From assembly GCF_040581485.1 (NCBI RefSeq), contig NC_090133.1, positions 18,538,001 through 18,602,000 on the forward strand: a stretch of DNA of 64,000 nt, given 5' to 3'. The translations under genes were made by a program, and so were the position numbers. Under the pieces are notes generated by a model. It did no database searches. It saw nothing but the letters and a program-made list of their open reading frames with translations, and was not told the DNA's origin. Below are positions 35,641-47,857 of the stretch, piece after piece. This stretch comes from Linepithema humile (lineage: Eukaryota > Arthropoda > Insecta > Hymenoptera > Formicidae). The first letter of the stretch is position 1. Each line of letters begins with the position of its first letter.

Positions 35641-36760
35641 GCAAGATATAAAAAAAAAGTGAAAAAAGGGAGAAGGGGCGCAAACGGTGGATCCTCGTAG
35701 ATCGACATCGCGAATTAAACGTTAATATCGTGATACGCGGTGAAGCTTTTACCGTGAAACCAACGTGAAGTTTCGACAGCGCGTAGCGGTAGGTAATTCA
35801 CCGAGAAAAATCTAGTCGACGTCGATATTCCGTCAAAAGCATTCGTGTTGAAGAGTCGTCTATAGTTGAGCGTCATCCACACCGCTCGCTATCGTCCGAC
35901 TCAAAATTTCCGGAGCCGTGATTGCGCACGTCCATTCCGTCGTAGTTGCGTTGGCGTATTACGTGACGAAGTTTGTTGATTTTGTCTCCGGCATCAAAGG
36001 AACGACAGGTCGGGAAACGCGGAGAGGATCGAAGGAATGGTAGATGGCGGGGTGCCGTCGTACTTTTAATTCGTCGAGAAAATAAAATCCAGACACACCA
36101 TCTCTCGTCCGTGGACCGTCAGCGGATGGGATCGGCTGAGATTTTAGGCGATTGGCACCCCTTTTTCTTGCTCGCCTCGCTGGAAAACGGCGGGCTGCTG
36201 TGAAGAACGGGGAATTAAACTCCGAATTTTCGCGTAGAAACTTTTGCCGCTTTCTACCCCCCTCTTTACCTCCTCCTCGTACTTTGTCGTGCTCCTTTTT
36301 TCTAGGTTTCACCCACGGGATCCGCTCCACCTATTCTATCCGTCGGATCGACATTGAGCTGCGCTGTCGATTTATCCCCCTCTCTTCTCCCTCCCCTTTC
36401 CCCTGAGTCCGCTGCTCTTCCTTTTGTTTTCCGCGCGATCCTGTTTTTCTCGTTTCGCGAACGTTTGCAAAGCACCGCTCACCGCAAGTTATCCATCTTT
36501 CTTTCCCCCTGCGAACTTCTAACCAGTGACTCGCCCCCGCCCTCCCAATTAAAGGGGCATACCGAGGAATTTTCCGGGCGGTTTTCCTATCTTTCTGTAT
36601 CCCTTTAGCTTTCGCTGTACTACGCGTTGCTTCTGCCGTTTCCTTTCGTGAACAGGCGTTCCTCAGAAATTAATGACTGGCCTCAAGAATTTCCCGCGAT
36701 GGTTTCTTTGATCCCTCGATCGTCGAACGAAACCAAAGCACGCTGCAATATTCATCAGAT
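35640..36760. other. CpG-rich, strand-asymmetric block
   Basis: Plus-strand purine-rich at 35650-35690, then pyrimidine-rich at 36240-36620. The switch creates overlapping frames on both strands (up to 123 codons) without family resemblance. Confidence 0.5.
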
Positions 36761-36936
36761 ATGCTGATGTATTGTTAACGGCAACGTATATTTTATATAT
36801 AAATCGACAGAAATCACGTATGTAATATAATACAATAATTGTGTAAGTATTGTGTTACATTGAAGCTATATGATTTATTCAAACTATTGAAAAAAATCTG
36901 CTAAAAAAAATCTATAAAACTTTATAAAAAATTGTA

Positions 36937-37031
36937 TATACAGAGTGTCCTAGATCTACCGTAACACTTGTTAATGCCATTTTTTTTCTGTCATTAACGG
37001 GTGTTCCGGTAAATCTGAAACACCCTGTATA
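36937..37031. mobile_element. 95-bp MITE (palindromic DNA transposon remnant)
   Basis: The left end TATACAGAGTGTCC and the inverted right end TATACAGGGTGTTT continue as matching arms for about 45 bp. Both contain CTACCG/TTACCG and CACTTGTTAATG/CACCCGTTAATG. The element is nearly all terminal inverted repeat around a T-rich centre and is bounded by TA. No transposase lies inside, so it would have moved using an enzyme encoded elsewhere. GGGTGT-type ends are common in insect Tc1/mariner-like and related families; the family is not assigned. Confidence 0.8.
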
Positions 37032-40000
37032 AAACAACGCATGATTTACGTTAATGGATTGTAAAATTTTCCATATCAAATGTAAAAAAATATTCTAGTT
37101 TCGAAAAATATTTTTTTTACAATTGTATTAATCAATTCAAAAAGTCATAAAAGTTGAGTAGGATTTTAAACATTAAATTACACGTCGTATTATTTTACAA
37201 AATAATATACTTGTATGTTAGTAATTGACATCTTTTTTATTACGCTGTTTTGCATCTCTTTGCTTTGGGTCCTCCAACCTCACGTCCTAAATACATAAAA
37301 ATAGACATCATACGCATGCACGTTAAAAGAACGGAGGAGTTTAAAAAAATATATGCTCCAAAAAAGCAAATATGCTAAACAATATTTACATTTTTACTTC
37401 CCGTGTTTTATTAAACAGAAAGAACTGTAGTGGAAATTGAGAAATCATCAACAGATTGGAGGAAATGTTTCAAGTACGCCCGATTGCAATTGAACATTTA
37501 GATTTTTTTTCCTAACAAGCCATGTGAAAAAACTCTGGAATGCACTCATCAGGAAAATATGTAGGCTTTCTCATGTTTCACTCTTTGATAAGTTGCTTTC
37601 ATGAATGGACAAATATATTGTTTCGAGTAGAGTGCGTTTCTTCCAATTTCAATAATTTAACGGCAGAATTCTCGGAGAGGTCGATATTATTTTTCCAAGC
37701 GTACAACCTCAATTTTTCTTTCATTTCCCTCGCTTTGGCGGATAAGAGAGCTCGAAAAACCACGCTTTAATTCGAATGCGCCGCAACCGTAATTCTTATT
37801 CATTTTTATTTTTATGCTCTCCTCTTACGAGACCGTCGATAATCCACTTCTCCTAATTAAAGAGCGGTATGTTCCGCAGGACCTTCCGAAAAGTCCTACC
37901 CGCGGAAACATTCTCGGCTCGATCGTCATCCCCTTCCCCAATTAAGCGCGAGCCGTTCCGAAAATGTCGTCGGAAAAAAAAGGAAAGTGAAAAGAGCAAG
38001 AGCGAGAGCGAGAGAGAGAGAGAGAGAGAATCCAGCCGGATTCCCGCGTTTTTCTTTTTTATCGCGACATTTCCGCCGCGTTTCGCTCGAGAGGGTGGCA
38101 GTGGTATAATCTAAACGCGAGATCAGATTTATATTTATTCCCGCCTCGTTCTCGCCGCGGCCACTCGACAAATGGCCACACGGGTGATATATCAAAGCTA
38201 AATCTCACCGCGGAAAATGTGGAAAAGCGGCCGCGTTGTTTGTATCGCCGCGCGTATTCTATCAAAACTTGGACGGAGAATTGTGTCCGAGTGCCGTGAT
38301 AATTGCCGCGCGCGTTAATTAATACTTCAAGAATATTGCACAGTGGTGGCGTATTTCTTATACCGTCTATTAAATACTTCCAAGTTATCTCGAGAAATTG
38401 TCTTGCGAATTTGGAAAACTTTTCCCAAGGGGACCTTTTGTCACAATATTTTGACGTCCGCGTGATATAATTTATGTATATTTTATCATTTATTATGATA
38501 TAATATACAACTTTTTCTGTAAAAGTCATTAGAGTTGGTAAATAAATAAAAACAGATTTTAAAGAAATTATAAATTGGTAGAATAAATCACCGATTAAAA
38601 GATTTGCGGCCAGAATTTAAATCCGGATGTAATACATTAATTAGATCATCAACATCCACCAGTTCTTCAAGTAATAATCTTGATCAAAAGTGAGATATGA
38701 GTGCTTGATACACAAGAGCTATCACGGAAATTAATATAATGTTTCGAACACGTAACGTTTCCTTCGTGTAGCGTTTAGAAATATTAACAAATGGAAATGT
38801 ACGTTCGCGTGCACCATCTGGATATGACAGACGGCAATCTCTCGCGATCTATTAGCATTAAAGTATTAATGACACTATATTATTAAAGCGGCTGTCACAT
38901 GCATAATTCCACACGTGTGCGATATTATAAATCGTAACATTAGCCCGATGTATTTGCTCGCGTTGGCGCGGGAGTACCGGGCGTAAGCGGCCGCAGTGAC
39001 AAATGAAGAAAGAATGGACTGTTGGAGCACGCTATCGTCTACTACGACTCAATGTAAACTGCTTCCGATGAGTAAAAGCGCGAGTTTGTTGCACAGAAAT
39101 TCTGCATTTCGAAACATACTTTGCGTGCAAGCTAAAGAAATAAAGTCGAACTTTCACATTCTCTTCCTTTGTAACTTGCGTATAATGCGATCTTCTTCGG
39201 CGTTAAAACGAACACCGCGCGCGCGTCAGTTTTGTTCTGTGAAAATAATACTTTGGACTATGCTATTCGGGAAGCTTTGAAAGCAATCCTTAAAGAATAA
39301 AATATAATATTACTGGCGCGTATAGCAATTATGAGAAAACAATAAAAGTAGATATAAAAAAAAATACATATAGACGTCGCTGCCTCGTGAAATCGATGAA
39401 TAATGTAAATGGAGCCTTCATAAATGAAGCAATTGATATATGCCGAGTTTAATAAATATTAAACGTACCTTTCGCCCCTGTTTTTTTTTTCGCAATCTTC
39501 TTATCGTTTGCTCTTCCGAATTAGATCGAGAAACACGATGATGATATTCTATCCATTCTGCCGATCGCAAAAAAACCCTCGTATAAATATTACATCTGAA
39601 AGGAAAACGCGAGAGCACCGTTTTGGCTTCGAATGAGGTGTTTCTGAATCGGGAAAATGCGGAGGAATTTCATGTAACACGGCGGAAAATAGGTAGCGAC
39701 GTGAAACTCGCGGCCGCGCGAGGGAAACCGAGACTACCCGGAACATCGTAAATCTTGGCGTGGTTTCCCCTCCACGATTTTTGGTCACGCGTGCCGAGTT
39801 TATGCCCCGAATTAGACGCCGACGGGTGGTCGGAAAGCGGCGCGCGGAGAGAGAGCGAGAGAGGAGGAAAGAGGAGTAAGCCGGCGTTTCCTCCTACAAG
39901 TCGAGGAAACACACTGCGTTTTCGAAATCGCCACGTGCCCGCGGCCTGCCGGGGTTTCCACGGCATCGGGAAAATGCCATATGGCCGAGGGTGATTCGTG

Positions 40001-40385
40001 TCATCCTTCCCCTTGGCCGTCGTGACGACGATTTCCGTGTCTCGTGCCCAGACGACGCACGCGATACGACCTCGCGCGTGGCTGTTACTTTCATTCGCGC
40101 GGATATATATACAACATGTGAAGTGTATGTTTTATTTTGAGAGTTCCATGAAAGATCGCACACAACTGATCGAATCGAAGATTTTAAGAATAGAAAAAAA
40201 AAAGTTATACGCAACAGTTCCTCCATTCGGGAAAAGCTACGACAGCTGCAAAAATCGAGAACATTTTCAATAATTTAATAGAAATTGGATTTGCAAATTT
40301 TTGTTGCGCAAAAATTTATTCGTCATTCGCTGAATGGAAATATATTTTAAATAAAAGCATGGATTTATACAAATATTAACGACCG
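37032..40385. other. Gene-less stretch, AT-rich with CpG islands
   Basis: AT-rich at 37032-37800, 38300-38760 and 39260-39470; CpG-rich at 37860-38260, 38920-39000 and 39600-40080. Contains (AG)n at 38011. Short frames only. Confidence 0.55.
38011..38029 (+). repeat. (AG)n microsatellite
   Basis: Nineteen alternating A/G bases, preceded by interrupted AGCGAG units. Confidence 0.95.
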
Positions 40386-40410
40386 GAGATTAAAATTAAA
40401 TTTTAATCTC
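40386..40410. repeat. 25-bp perfect palindrome
   Basis: GAGATTAAAATT and AATTTTAATCTC flank a single central A. The 12-bp arms are perfect. Confidence 0.9.
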
Positions 40411-42160
40411 GCTTAATGCGTGCGCTCTTCTGTTTCTGGCTGTAACGAGAATTTAATCTCTTCAGTGCTCAAGTTTAAAGTGTACAATAATATTATGAGA
40501 TATTAAGTGCTATAACAAAATAATTTACTGCATTTGATATTTTCACGATGTAGATAAAATGTTCTTTAATCATTATCCTGTTTTTAATGCACAATTTTGA
40601 TCAAACAAACATCCTTTATACTCTTTTTCGCTATTTTTCGCATCAATCTCATTATACCCATTCAATGTCAAAGATAGCAAAACATAAACGTGTTTTGAAA
40701 AGTTCGTTTGATCGATATCTTACCGACTTCATCACTTTTTCGCCACGGTAACATATTGCTTCCACGCAATTTAATTCTTTTCAATCTCTTCTCAAGGACG
40801 TGTTTCCTCTCTTATTCTCCTAACATATTCACTCCTGACACGTGTTCTTCAAAGCGCAAAAAAAACTCCAAGACGAAAGAGCGACACGTTTTGACAAATT
40901 AAACAGCTCGTGCGACATGTCGTCAAGGAAATAAGCGGAAAATGAAAAAACTTCTACTCATGTAAAAACAGAAACATCAACCTTTTCCAGAAAAACATTT
41001 GGAAGTTGTTACGATATAAATTAATATGATCATAAAATATGAAGTTTCGCTAAAACAAGTATTGCACTTAAAATAACGATGTATATTTGCTCAGAAAGTT
41101 AAATCACAAAATAGGAATAAAATTTATTGAAATGTAACACATTGTAACAATTATTTTTTGCTACTCTTGTCATCGTCTGACAATTTGATGCTTTATGAGA
41201 GCAAGATATAATAAATTAAGTGTTGGAAAATAGAACAACATCGTGTCATCACTCGTTAACGGTTTCATTCGCGCCCTCCCGCTTTCTGTTTGACATTTTC
41301 ACCTTCGGCACGATAAGTGGCGCGGCTACCCCCGGTCGAGTCTATAAAAATATTTTAATAAATAACCGAATGCCACGATGCACAGATTTTCAAATCCGCG
41401 CGGAATAGAGATATGTTAGTGTACGCCAGTTATATCCGCATGCATTCGCGTATGTTGCGCGTGTATGTCATCTGGCGCAGGTTACACAACGGAAAAGAAT
41501 ATGCGGCTGTGCCCGTGTTAATAATCCCCCGTATTATCCGGCGATTTTTATCCCGGTGCCCGTGGAGAGCGCTCACGGAAACGCGTATTTCATTCGAAAC
41601 GGTTGACAATAAAATTCCCAGAAAATAAAACAGTAATTCCCGCAGAAAAATGCGGCTCCTCTCTAAAAATGCAGCGTGCGCGCCGCGCACCGGCAAACAG
41701 AATTTAATTCTAGCACTGCGCGTGCCAGTTTGTTATTAATAATCGCGCGCTCTGAGGCCCCGACGCCATGTATTCTATATACATATACCTATATCTATAC
41801 ATATACATATATATATACGTGGGAAAAGTAATGAAAACCAGCTCCACGGTGCGCGGTTCATTACGGTTACAATCAAATTCAGCGCGTGCAAATTCGACCA
41901 ACGACTACAGAAATACTTGCGTCGCTTTGATTCGTCGGGCGTCTCATTCAAGACAACACGATTATTATTTCATCACTACGTACCAATTCGAAATAATGAA
42001 TACTGAGCGCATTGTGGCCGGCGATTTCCGTGAAAAGCGGCGGTCGTGCAATTTTGGTTGATACGTATATTGCACCAATTTCATAAGTGAATAACAGATT
42101 GGCGCGCTATTGTTTGTGCGTTTTGTGCGCGACAAACGAAGTGTTTGGGCACACAATTTC
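40411..42160. other. Gene-less stretch
   Basis: AT-rich to 41230, then mixed with CpG-rich parts (41400-41720, 41860-42060). A TA/CA-rich tract lies at 41772-41818. No gene was recognised. Confidence 0.55.
41772..41818 (+). repeat. ATATAC-type microsatellite
   Basis: Irregular repeats of TATAC, CTATAT and ACATAT over 47 bp. Confidence 0.85.
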
Positions 42161-42161
42161 T

Positions 42162-42189
42162 AAAAAAAAAAAAATATATATATATATAT
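42162..42189 (+). repeat. A13 followed by (TA)7
   Basis: Thirteen A then TA dinucleotides, a simple low-complexity tract. Confidence 0.95.
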
Positions 42190-42234
42190 CTCGTAACGCG
42201 GTGATACCGCTGTACTAATCAATGAAATTTAATA

Positions 42235-42276
42235 TTAATTTAATGCAACTTAATTTAATGCAACTTAATTTAATGC
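42235..42276 (+). repeat. 15-bp tandem repeat, 2.8 copies
   Basis: The unit TTAATTTAATGCAAC starts at 42235 and 42250, with a partial third copy at 42265-42276. The copies are identical, indicating recent expansion. Confidence 0.95.
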
Positions 42277-43990
42277 CCAAATATTGACGACGCTAGAAAC
42301 AAGCTTTTCAAGAGGAATCTCAAAGCTGAATTATAAAGTTACGCAAGGATATGTAGATACATAAAGTTTCGTACGACTCTTACATATGTGATGTCTACTA
42401 TATCATCATTTCGAGATGTTCGCATAATGTCGTTCGACGTGTTTCTATTGGGACGAATTACACGCTCGAGTCGAACGATACCACTATATTTCTTCATAGA
42501 CCTGTAGTTAAATCGAAGCGAGCGAGAATCCTCGGCGCGACCATCGATTATACATGGCTGCCAGGACGGTAGGGAGAAGTGAAATTTGTAGCAGCGGCAC
42601 GATGAAAATTTACGCCAATCCGTGCTCCTCCGTCCTCCTCGTTAAAGCGCAAAAACGTCAATGGACGCGCGCGCTGTAAATCCAACGGCACGATTGTCCG
42701 GTGTTTAAAGGGTTAATCGATAACGCGGTTATGACTCCGCCAGGGTCCCGGTAACGGCGGTTCGGACACGGAGCGAACGGCCGCTTCATCGTGTCGCGAC
42801 AAAACGACGTGCACTTATCGCCCGTACTCTGTTAGCGACGTTATTCGGCGCTCTATTAACAAGACGATACCGCGCCGCAAAAATAGACACTGTCGCGCTA
42901 ACAATCTCGACTTTTTGTTGTTGTTATAATCCCCGCAGACTTTTAAACGAATGAGAAAAAATACGAAAGAAAAAATTATTATTATTATTATTGTAACGTT
43001 CTGCAGACATCTATAATTAAGAAAAAGCTCTCTTTAATTTAAAAACAATTTATAAATGCTACAAGTCGGCTTAATATTTGCAAGAAATAAAATGATGTCT
43101 CGTTGAAGTAATCGTCTCTTTTTATAATCGCGATCTATAAATGGCTGACAAAAATTCCAGGTCTATTTTTCATATTATTTTTGTAGACATTAATCAAGCA
43201 GGATCGGAAATTGTCTGCGAGAGATTAAACAGATGAAAAAGCAAGATGCCCACCATCGCAATTAAATTGCGCGCCAATTAAGTTAACGACGCTTCAATTA
43301 CTTTTTTGTTTGTCCACTGTACAACCGACCGATGGTTTCGAACTTTGACATTTAATATCATTTAGCCGGGCTTAATGCGCGCCGGGAAATAAAGGGTGGA
43401 ATATCGCCGCGTCCTTCGCGTATCTCGTTCGCGGACGCGGTTAATAAAGAAGAGTGGTAACGCTAACGTATCCGGCGTAACGGCGGCGTTTCTATTTCAT
43501 TTCGTAATTCGAAGCGGAGCGAGAATGGAAAGGCGAGTAAATAGATTTCGTCGATTTACGTGTGCGCGCTCGTCTGCCCGGAGTGAAGTATTGAAAGGAT
43601 TACACAGCGCGTGAACGGAAAAATATTTTAGGCGCCCGTACCGTTTCGCCGCGGGAAGATTCTAAGTTAAAGCAAAATAACATTACCGCTGCGTATTACA
43701 TATTCGCGTTTCCAACCACGGTTTTCATTAGCGCCGAGTTTGTATATCCGCGCCATCGATTATCACTTCTATGTTATATTTTCGCCAGGGGTGTGTACTT
43801 CCCGCCGTATAAATTAACAAAGATGCAACTACCTGCGCGCTTAACCCATATTAAGCGTGCACTGAGTAATACGAACCGTGTATCGATACTTCGTAAGTAT
43901 TCCCGGACGGGATTCGGGACGCCGGTTTGAAACCAGCTTCGCTATCGCGGCTGCATCTGCACGCTGTTGCGATACTGCAACTCTCACGCG
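42277..43990. other. Gene-less stretch, CpG-rich with an AT-rich centre
   Basis: 42500-42900 and 43380-43900 are CpG-rich; 42950-43220 is AT-rich with (ATT)6. A 41-codon frame at 42554-42679 was considered and rejected. Confidence 0.5.
42975..42992 (+). repeat. (ATT)6 microsatellite
   Basis: Six uninterrupted ATT units. Confidence 0.95.
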
Positions 43991-44020
43991 CTGCATCCCT
44001 TAGCTGCATCTCAAGGTCTT

Positions 44021-44037
44021 TCTCTCTCTCTCTCTCT
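44021..44037 (+). repeat. (TC)n microsatellite
   Basis: Seventeen alternating T/C bases, followed by a further TCTCTC segment. Confidence 0.95.
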
Positions 44038-44531
44038 TCCTCTCTCTTGCTTTCTACATCCCGTGGTGTAAGCCACGTGGGCCCAATAAGCTTCCGGGAA
44101 GACGAGTAGCTGTGCTCTATGGCGCCGCGCGGCAGCAGTTCTCTCGTTTGATCCCGCGATACCCCGGTTGCGAGATCACGGACTAACCGCAGAGAGAATA
44201 TCGGATAACACCGCGGGCACGTTTTGCTACCACCGCTTAAGGTGGTGGCGGCGGCTCTCGCTGCTACCGGGTGGCAGTTTCGGTTGCTTGCGTCGCAGAA
44301 CCACGGAGAACCGCGAAAGTTTTGCCAATTAAGCGGGGCCATTAAGTCTGAACCGTTCGGTTCATTAATGAAACATCAAGACGCTTATCGATAGGCGGGC
44401 TTACCCTCCTCCCCCGTCTATTCGCGGTTTTTCCGCGGTTGCATCAATGACGATGCTGAATTCGATTAAGCGGCACGGATCGCCGCCGAGGTCCCGAACT
44501 AATGAGGTATTAATGTTGCTTTGCTCAGTCC
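44038..44531. other. CpG-rich block with short hairpins
   Basis: Contains ACCACC/GGTGGT near 44230-44250 and CTGCTACC/GGTGGCAG near 44260-44275 as small stem-loops. A 163-codon minus-strand frame spans 43851-44342; it has an ordinary start context but no recognisable domain and contains low-complexity Arg/Glu from the TC tract. Confidence 0.45.
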
Positions 44532-44581
44532 CATGTTGGTTCTTGCGATACCAAGTTACGACCAACATGCTGTAACTTGGT
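44532..44581. other. Interleaved perfect inverted repeats (bistable hairpin pair)
   Basis: CATGTTGGT (44532-44540) is complementary to ACCAACATG (44561-44569). ACCAAGTTAC (44550-44559) is complementary to GTAACTTGGT (44572-44581). The order A-B-A'-B' with only 2 nt between A' and B' is too tight for a simple pseudoknot, so the hairpins should be mutually exclusive. All four arms share ACCAA or TTGGT, allowing further pairings. A small CTTGG/CCAAG hairpin follows at about 44605-44620. Nothing resembling a known structured RNA was recognised. Confidence 0.7.
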
Positions 44582-47500
44582 CCTCGAAGTAAGATAAGGT
44601 GCAACTTGGCGGTATCCAAGCGGTGGTGAATATTATTACATTATGGCAAATAATAATACATTGCTTGCGCGCGTAGCGGTAAATTTATTCTCGAACTACT
44701 GTATGCTTTATTAATGTTTACTTAACCGCGTTGTGTTAGAACGAATTGGACTACAATTTCATTGCGATATATTTTCGTCGCGATGCTTATCTCCCGTAAA
44801 AGAAGAAAACGAGCCTATAGCATTTCTTATAGCCACCATTTACTTTTCCCGGAAACTTATTCTATATACACGACGCGGAGAAACCACACCGGCGGCGCAC
44901 CGCGCCGTAACTCCCCGAAGGACTGATAAAAGTAACGGAAAGTGGAGTGTGACGAAGAAAAAGATCGGATTAAAGGATAAGGCGATCCTGGTAAAGTCGT
45001 AAGAAAATCAGGAAGACAGAAACTCCGCGTCCCTCCTACGCACTAGATAAAAAGACATAAAAAGAAAAAAAAGCGAGAAAATCTCCCCTCCACTAAATCG
45101 GTCAAGCTGTTAGGTAGTTTCGCGTATCGCTTTAGACTCAGCTTCTTATCGGAAAAAGGATCAAAACGTGCGGTAATCAACGGTGACTAAATGTTAATGG
45201 GGATTTATTCGACTTTAATTTCATTCATTTTTATTAAAGTTTTTTTTTTTCAGGTAGTTTTGATATATTTTTATGGAAATAAATTTTTCTTCGTTTCAAT
45301 ATAGTTCGCATTATCAAAATAATTATGCTAAAAATTCTTTGATTAAAATTTGTAAGTAAAAAACTCTGAATTTTATGAAAAAATTATTAGTAATAATCTT
45401 TTATTTGAAAAATAATTAATTTTAAAAAGTTTGTAATTTTTCAGTTAAGCAAGAAAATTGTTCTAAAGTATGAAAGATGCATTAAAAAAAATATATAAAA
45501 GAAAAGGCGATATAAAAGTAAAAAAACAAATCTGCAGATGATTAGAATCCCGAAGGATATTCTACACTCGCGGAATCATTTATACTGAAAGTTCCGTTCG
45601 TTTAATAGTTATCCTTCCTCTCTGTGAGAGGTTGACGAAGTTTTCAGCAACTTCTCTGAGAAAGTCGGAGAAACGCGTGGTCTCTTCTTGTCCCGGTAAA
45701 AAGAGTCCAGGCGAATAAAAAGCAAAGTCCGAATCCAATGAGCTTCTATACGTCGGCGCACATATGTGCATTGGCCGAGAGTCGTTTCTCCCTTCCTTCC
45801 CCTTCTCTCTTCTCCTATCAAGCAGGGATGATCGTCGTGTGTACGTCAAAGTCTAAGTGGGAGATTGTAGAAGGCCCTCAGAGCGCGTCCTGCAGCTTAG
45901 ACAGGACCTTCCTCGCTGTATTTCCCGGTTTGGTGAAAATGCGCAGCAGTAAATTCACAAGACCGTCGCGAGAGATGAAGGAGACGAGATAAGGAGGGAG
46001 GGCGCCGGCGATAGAGGAAGGTCAAACGAAGACGAGCCGATGTACCGACCTCCGGAATGGAAGCTCGCCCGTGAATCCTCGTTAACACAAGACGCTATTT
46101 CCACGTTTGGTTAGATCCGAGAAGCCCTCGTCCTCCGAGAGGGAACCTCTCGATCGACCCTTTCGCCAAAGTTGGCCGACCGTCTGCGCGCTTTCGCCTT
46201 TCAGGATCGCCCTGGTCGTCCTTGAGCCGAGAGGCCCTGCGAACGAGATTGCGTCTCTCGTCTCGGGGATTTCGGAGCTCCGCGATCCGGTATCTGCAGC
46301 CCGATATACCGATGTTCGCCGGAAATTTTTGGGAATCCGTCGGATATAGAGAATCGCCAATACGGAAGGTGCCGATAACCATTTGACAAAGAACGTTTAA
46401 ATCTGCTTCCTTTTATCCCTTAAAAGGCTCTTAGAATCATTGAGATAAAAGCCTCCACTTTTGAATTTAACTTGATTTTCGCAATTCGCTAATATTATTG
46501 AGAAAATATTTACCTAAATGTAACCGTAATTTTTAAAGGATTAAGCTTTTGTTTAAATTAGAAGATTAAGTTGTCGTAAATTTTTACCTTGCAACTGCGG
46601 AAAAAAGCACGCAATTTTTTACAAGGTTAAGCCGCATTATTTTAAAATGTACTTAAGTTCTCGATAAAGTTTAGTATTTTACGTTGCAAAGATCACACTA
46701 TTTCTTCAAGGAAGAACCAGGAAGAGATCACGTTCCGTTAGAGATATTTCGAAATTCGATTCGATCCGAGACTGATTAGATGAGTTTCTCGAATAACACG
46801 TATGTACTTCAAACGAAATATCTACATTAAATTTATAATTTAAATAAAAAAAATAATATGTTAGAATTCTGCTAAATTTTTAATATATTTTTTATTCTAA
46901 CAACTTATAAATGAAGAACTTTTATTAAAGATTGTTTGCTTTAAAACTGCCGCAAATTCATGACATCGTAAAAGTAAATCTATACTATTACTACTATAGT
47001 TCTTAGAATAAATGACTCGATTAAATCCATTAATTATTGCTTTAATGTCTCTAATTAGATTCGATGAATCGTGAAACTTAATAATTTAAATTCTGAAGAG
47101 GAAGGAACTGCTTTTTATTCTTAATAAATGATAAGAACGATCTTATTTGAACGTCGAATCAAATTTTAGAACCGATAAATAAAAAGAAAAATTAAATTAA
47201 AGCCATTCATCCAAAATTTAGATAGATAAAAAAGTTGATATACAATCGCCAATATAATTACAAAACCCACCGCCATACAGAGATAAAATATGACGCGATG
47301 GAGATGTATTTTCAACGACGCGAGACAATTTCACCGCGCGAAACCGAAACTTGCCAAAGAAACAGAGACGAATAAAGAAAAATATTTAAGATGCAATAAA
47401 AACTTCAGAATTATTAGTGTCTCGCCGTTGAAAAAACCACCGTGTGTCTCCATTCTACTCCACTTCCAGTAGCCATATTTAAAAGAGCATTCGGTATTTT

Positions 47501-47830
47501 TACGATATTCTGTGTAGCACGTGAAAGTTTCGCGCAACGAAAATCTCTCTGTACTTTTTCTCAATAACACAAGGGAGTTTTTCGTCGAGGAAATTTAGCC
47601 CGCTGCGTGAATGCGTATATTTCGCGAGCATTCTCCGGCAAATTCTTGAGCGTTCCGCGCTCAATCAACGGCGCTGCTTAGATCTTGGAATCGAGATGGG
47701 AATAGGAGGGTTCAGCGATGCTTCTGGGGACGCGCCAACCCGCTGAAATTAACATGGCAGGGTCATGTATAATTGAGCGCCGTGTGAGGTGGAGAGCGAA
47801 TGACGCGCGGCGCGTATGCGTCGATCCATA
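44582..47830. other. Gene-less stretch, AT-rich with a CpG block
   Basis: CpG-rich at 45560-46370, where four frames stay open together between 46082 and 46389; AT-rich at 45220-45540 and 46390-47280. No protein family was recognised. Confidence 0.5.
45240..45258 (+). promoter_or_regulatory. Strong acceptor-like sequence abutting GTAG (plus strand)
   Basis: An unbroken T run of about a dozen then CAG, followed immediately by GTAGTT. The acceptor part is excellent and the donor part poor. It could be an unused site or a weak plus-strand ratchet point; no plus-strand gene is known here. Confidence 0.2.
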
Positions 47831-47835
47831 AGTAT

Positions 47836-47857
47836 ACACACACACACACACACACAC
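47836..47857 (+). repeat. (AC)11 microsatellite
   Basis: Twenty-two alternating A/C bases. Confidence 0.97.

Noticed and set aside
42554..42679. 41-codon frame starting MAARTVGRSEIC
   Set aside because: Codon endings are not biased like the rhomboid exon and no promoter-like context was seen; less convincing than the frame at 15319.
43851..44342. 163-codon minus-strand ORF beginning MAPLNWQNF
   Set aside because: No recognisable domain; frames of this length are expected by chance in 64 kb of partly GC-rich DNA, and part is low-complexity from a TC repeat.
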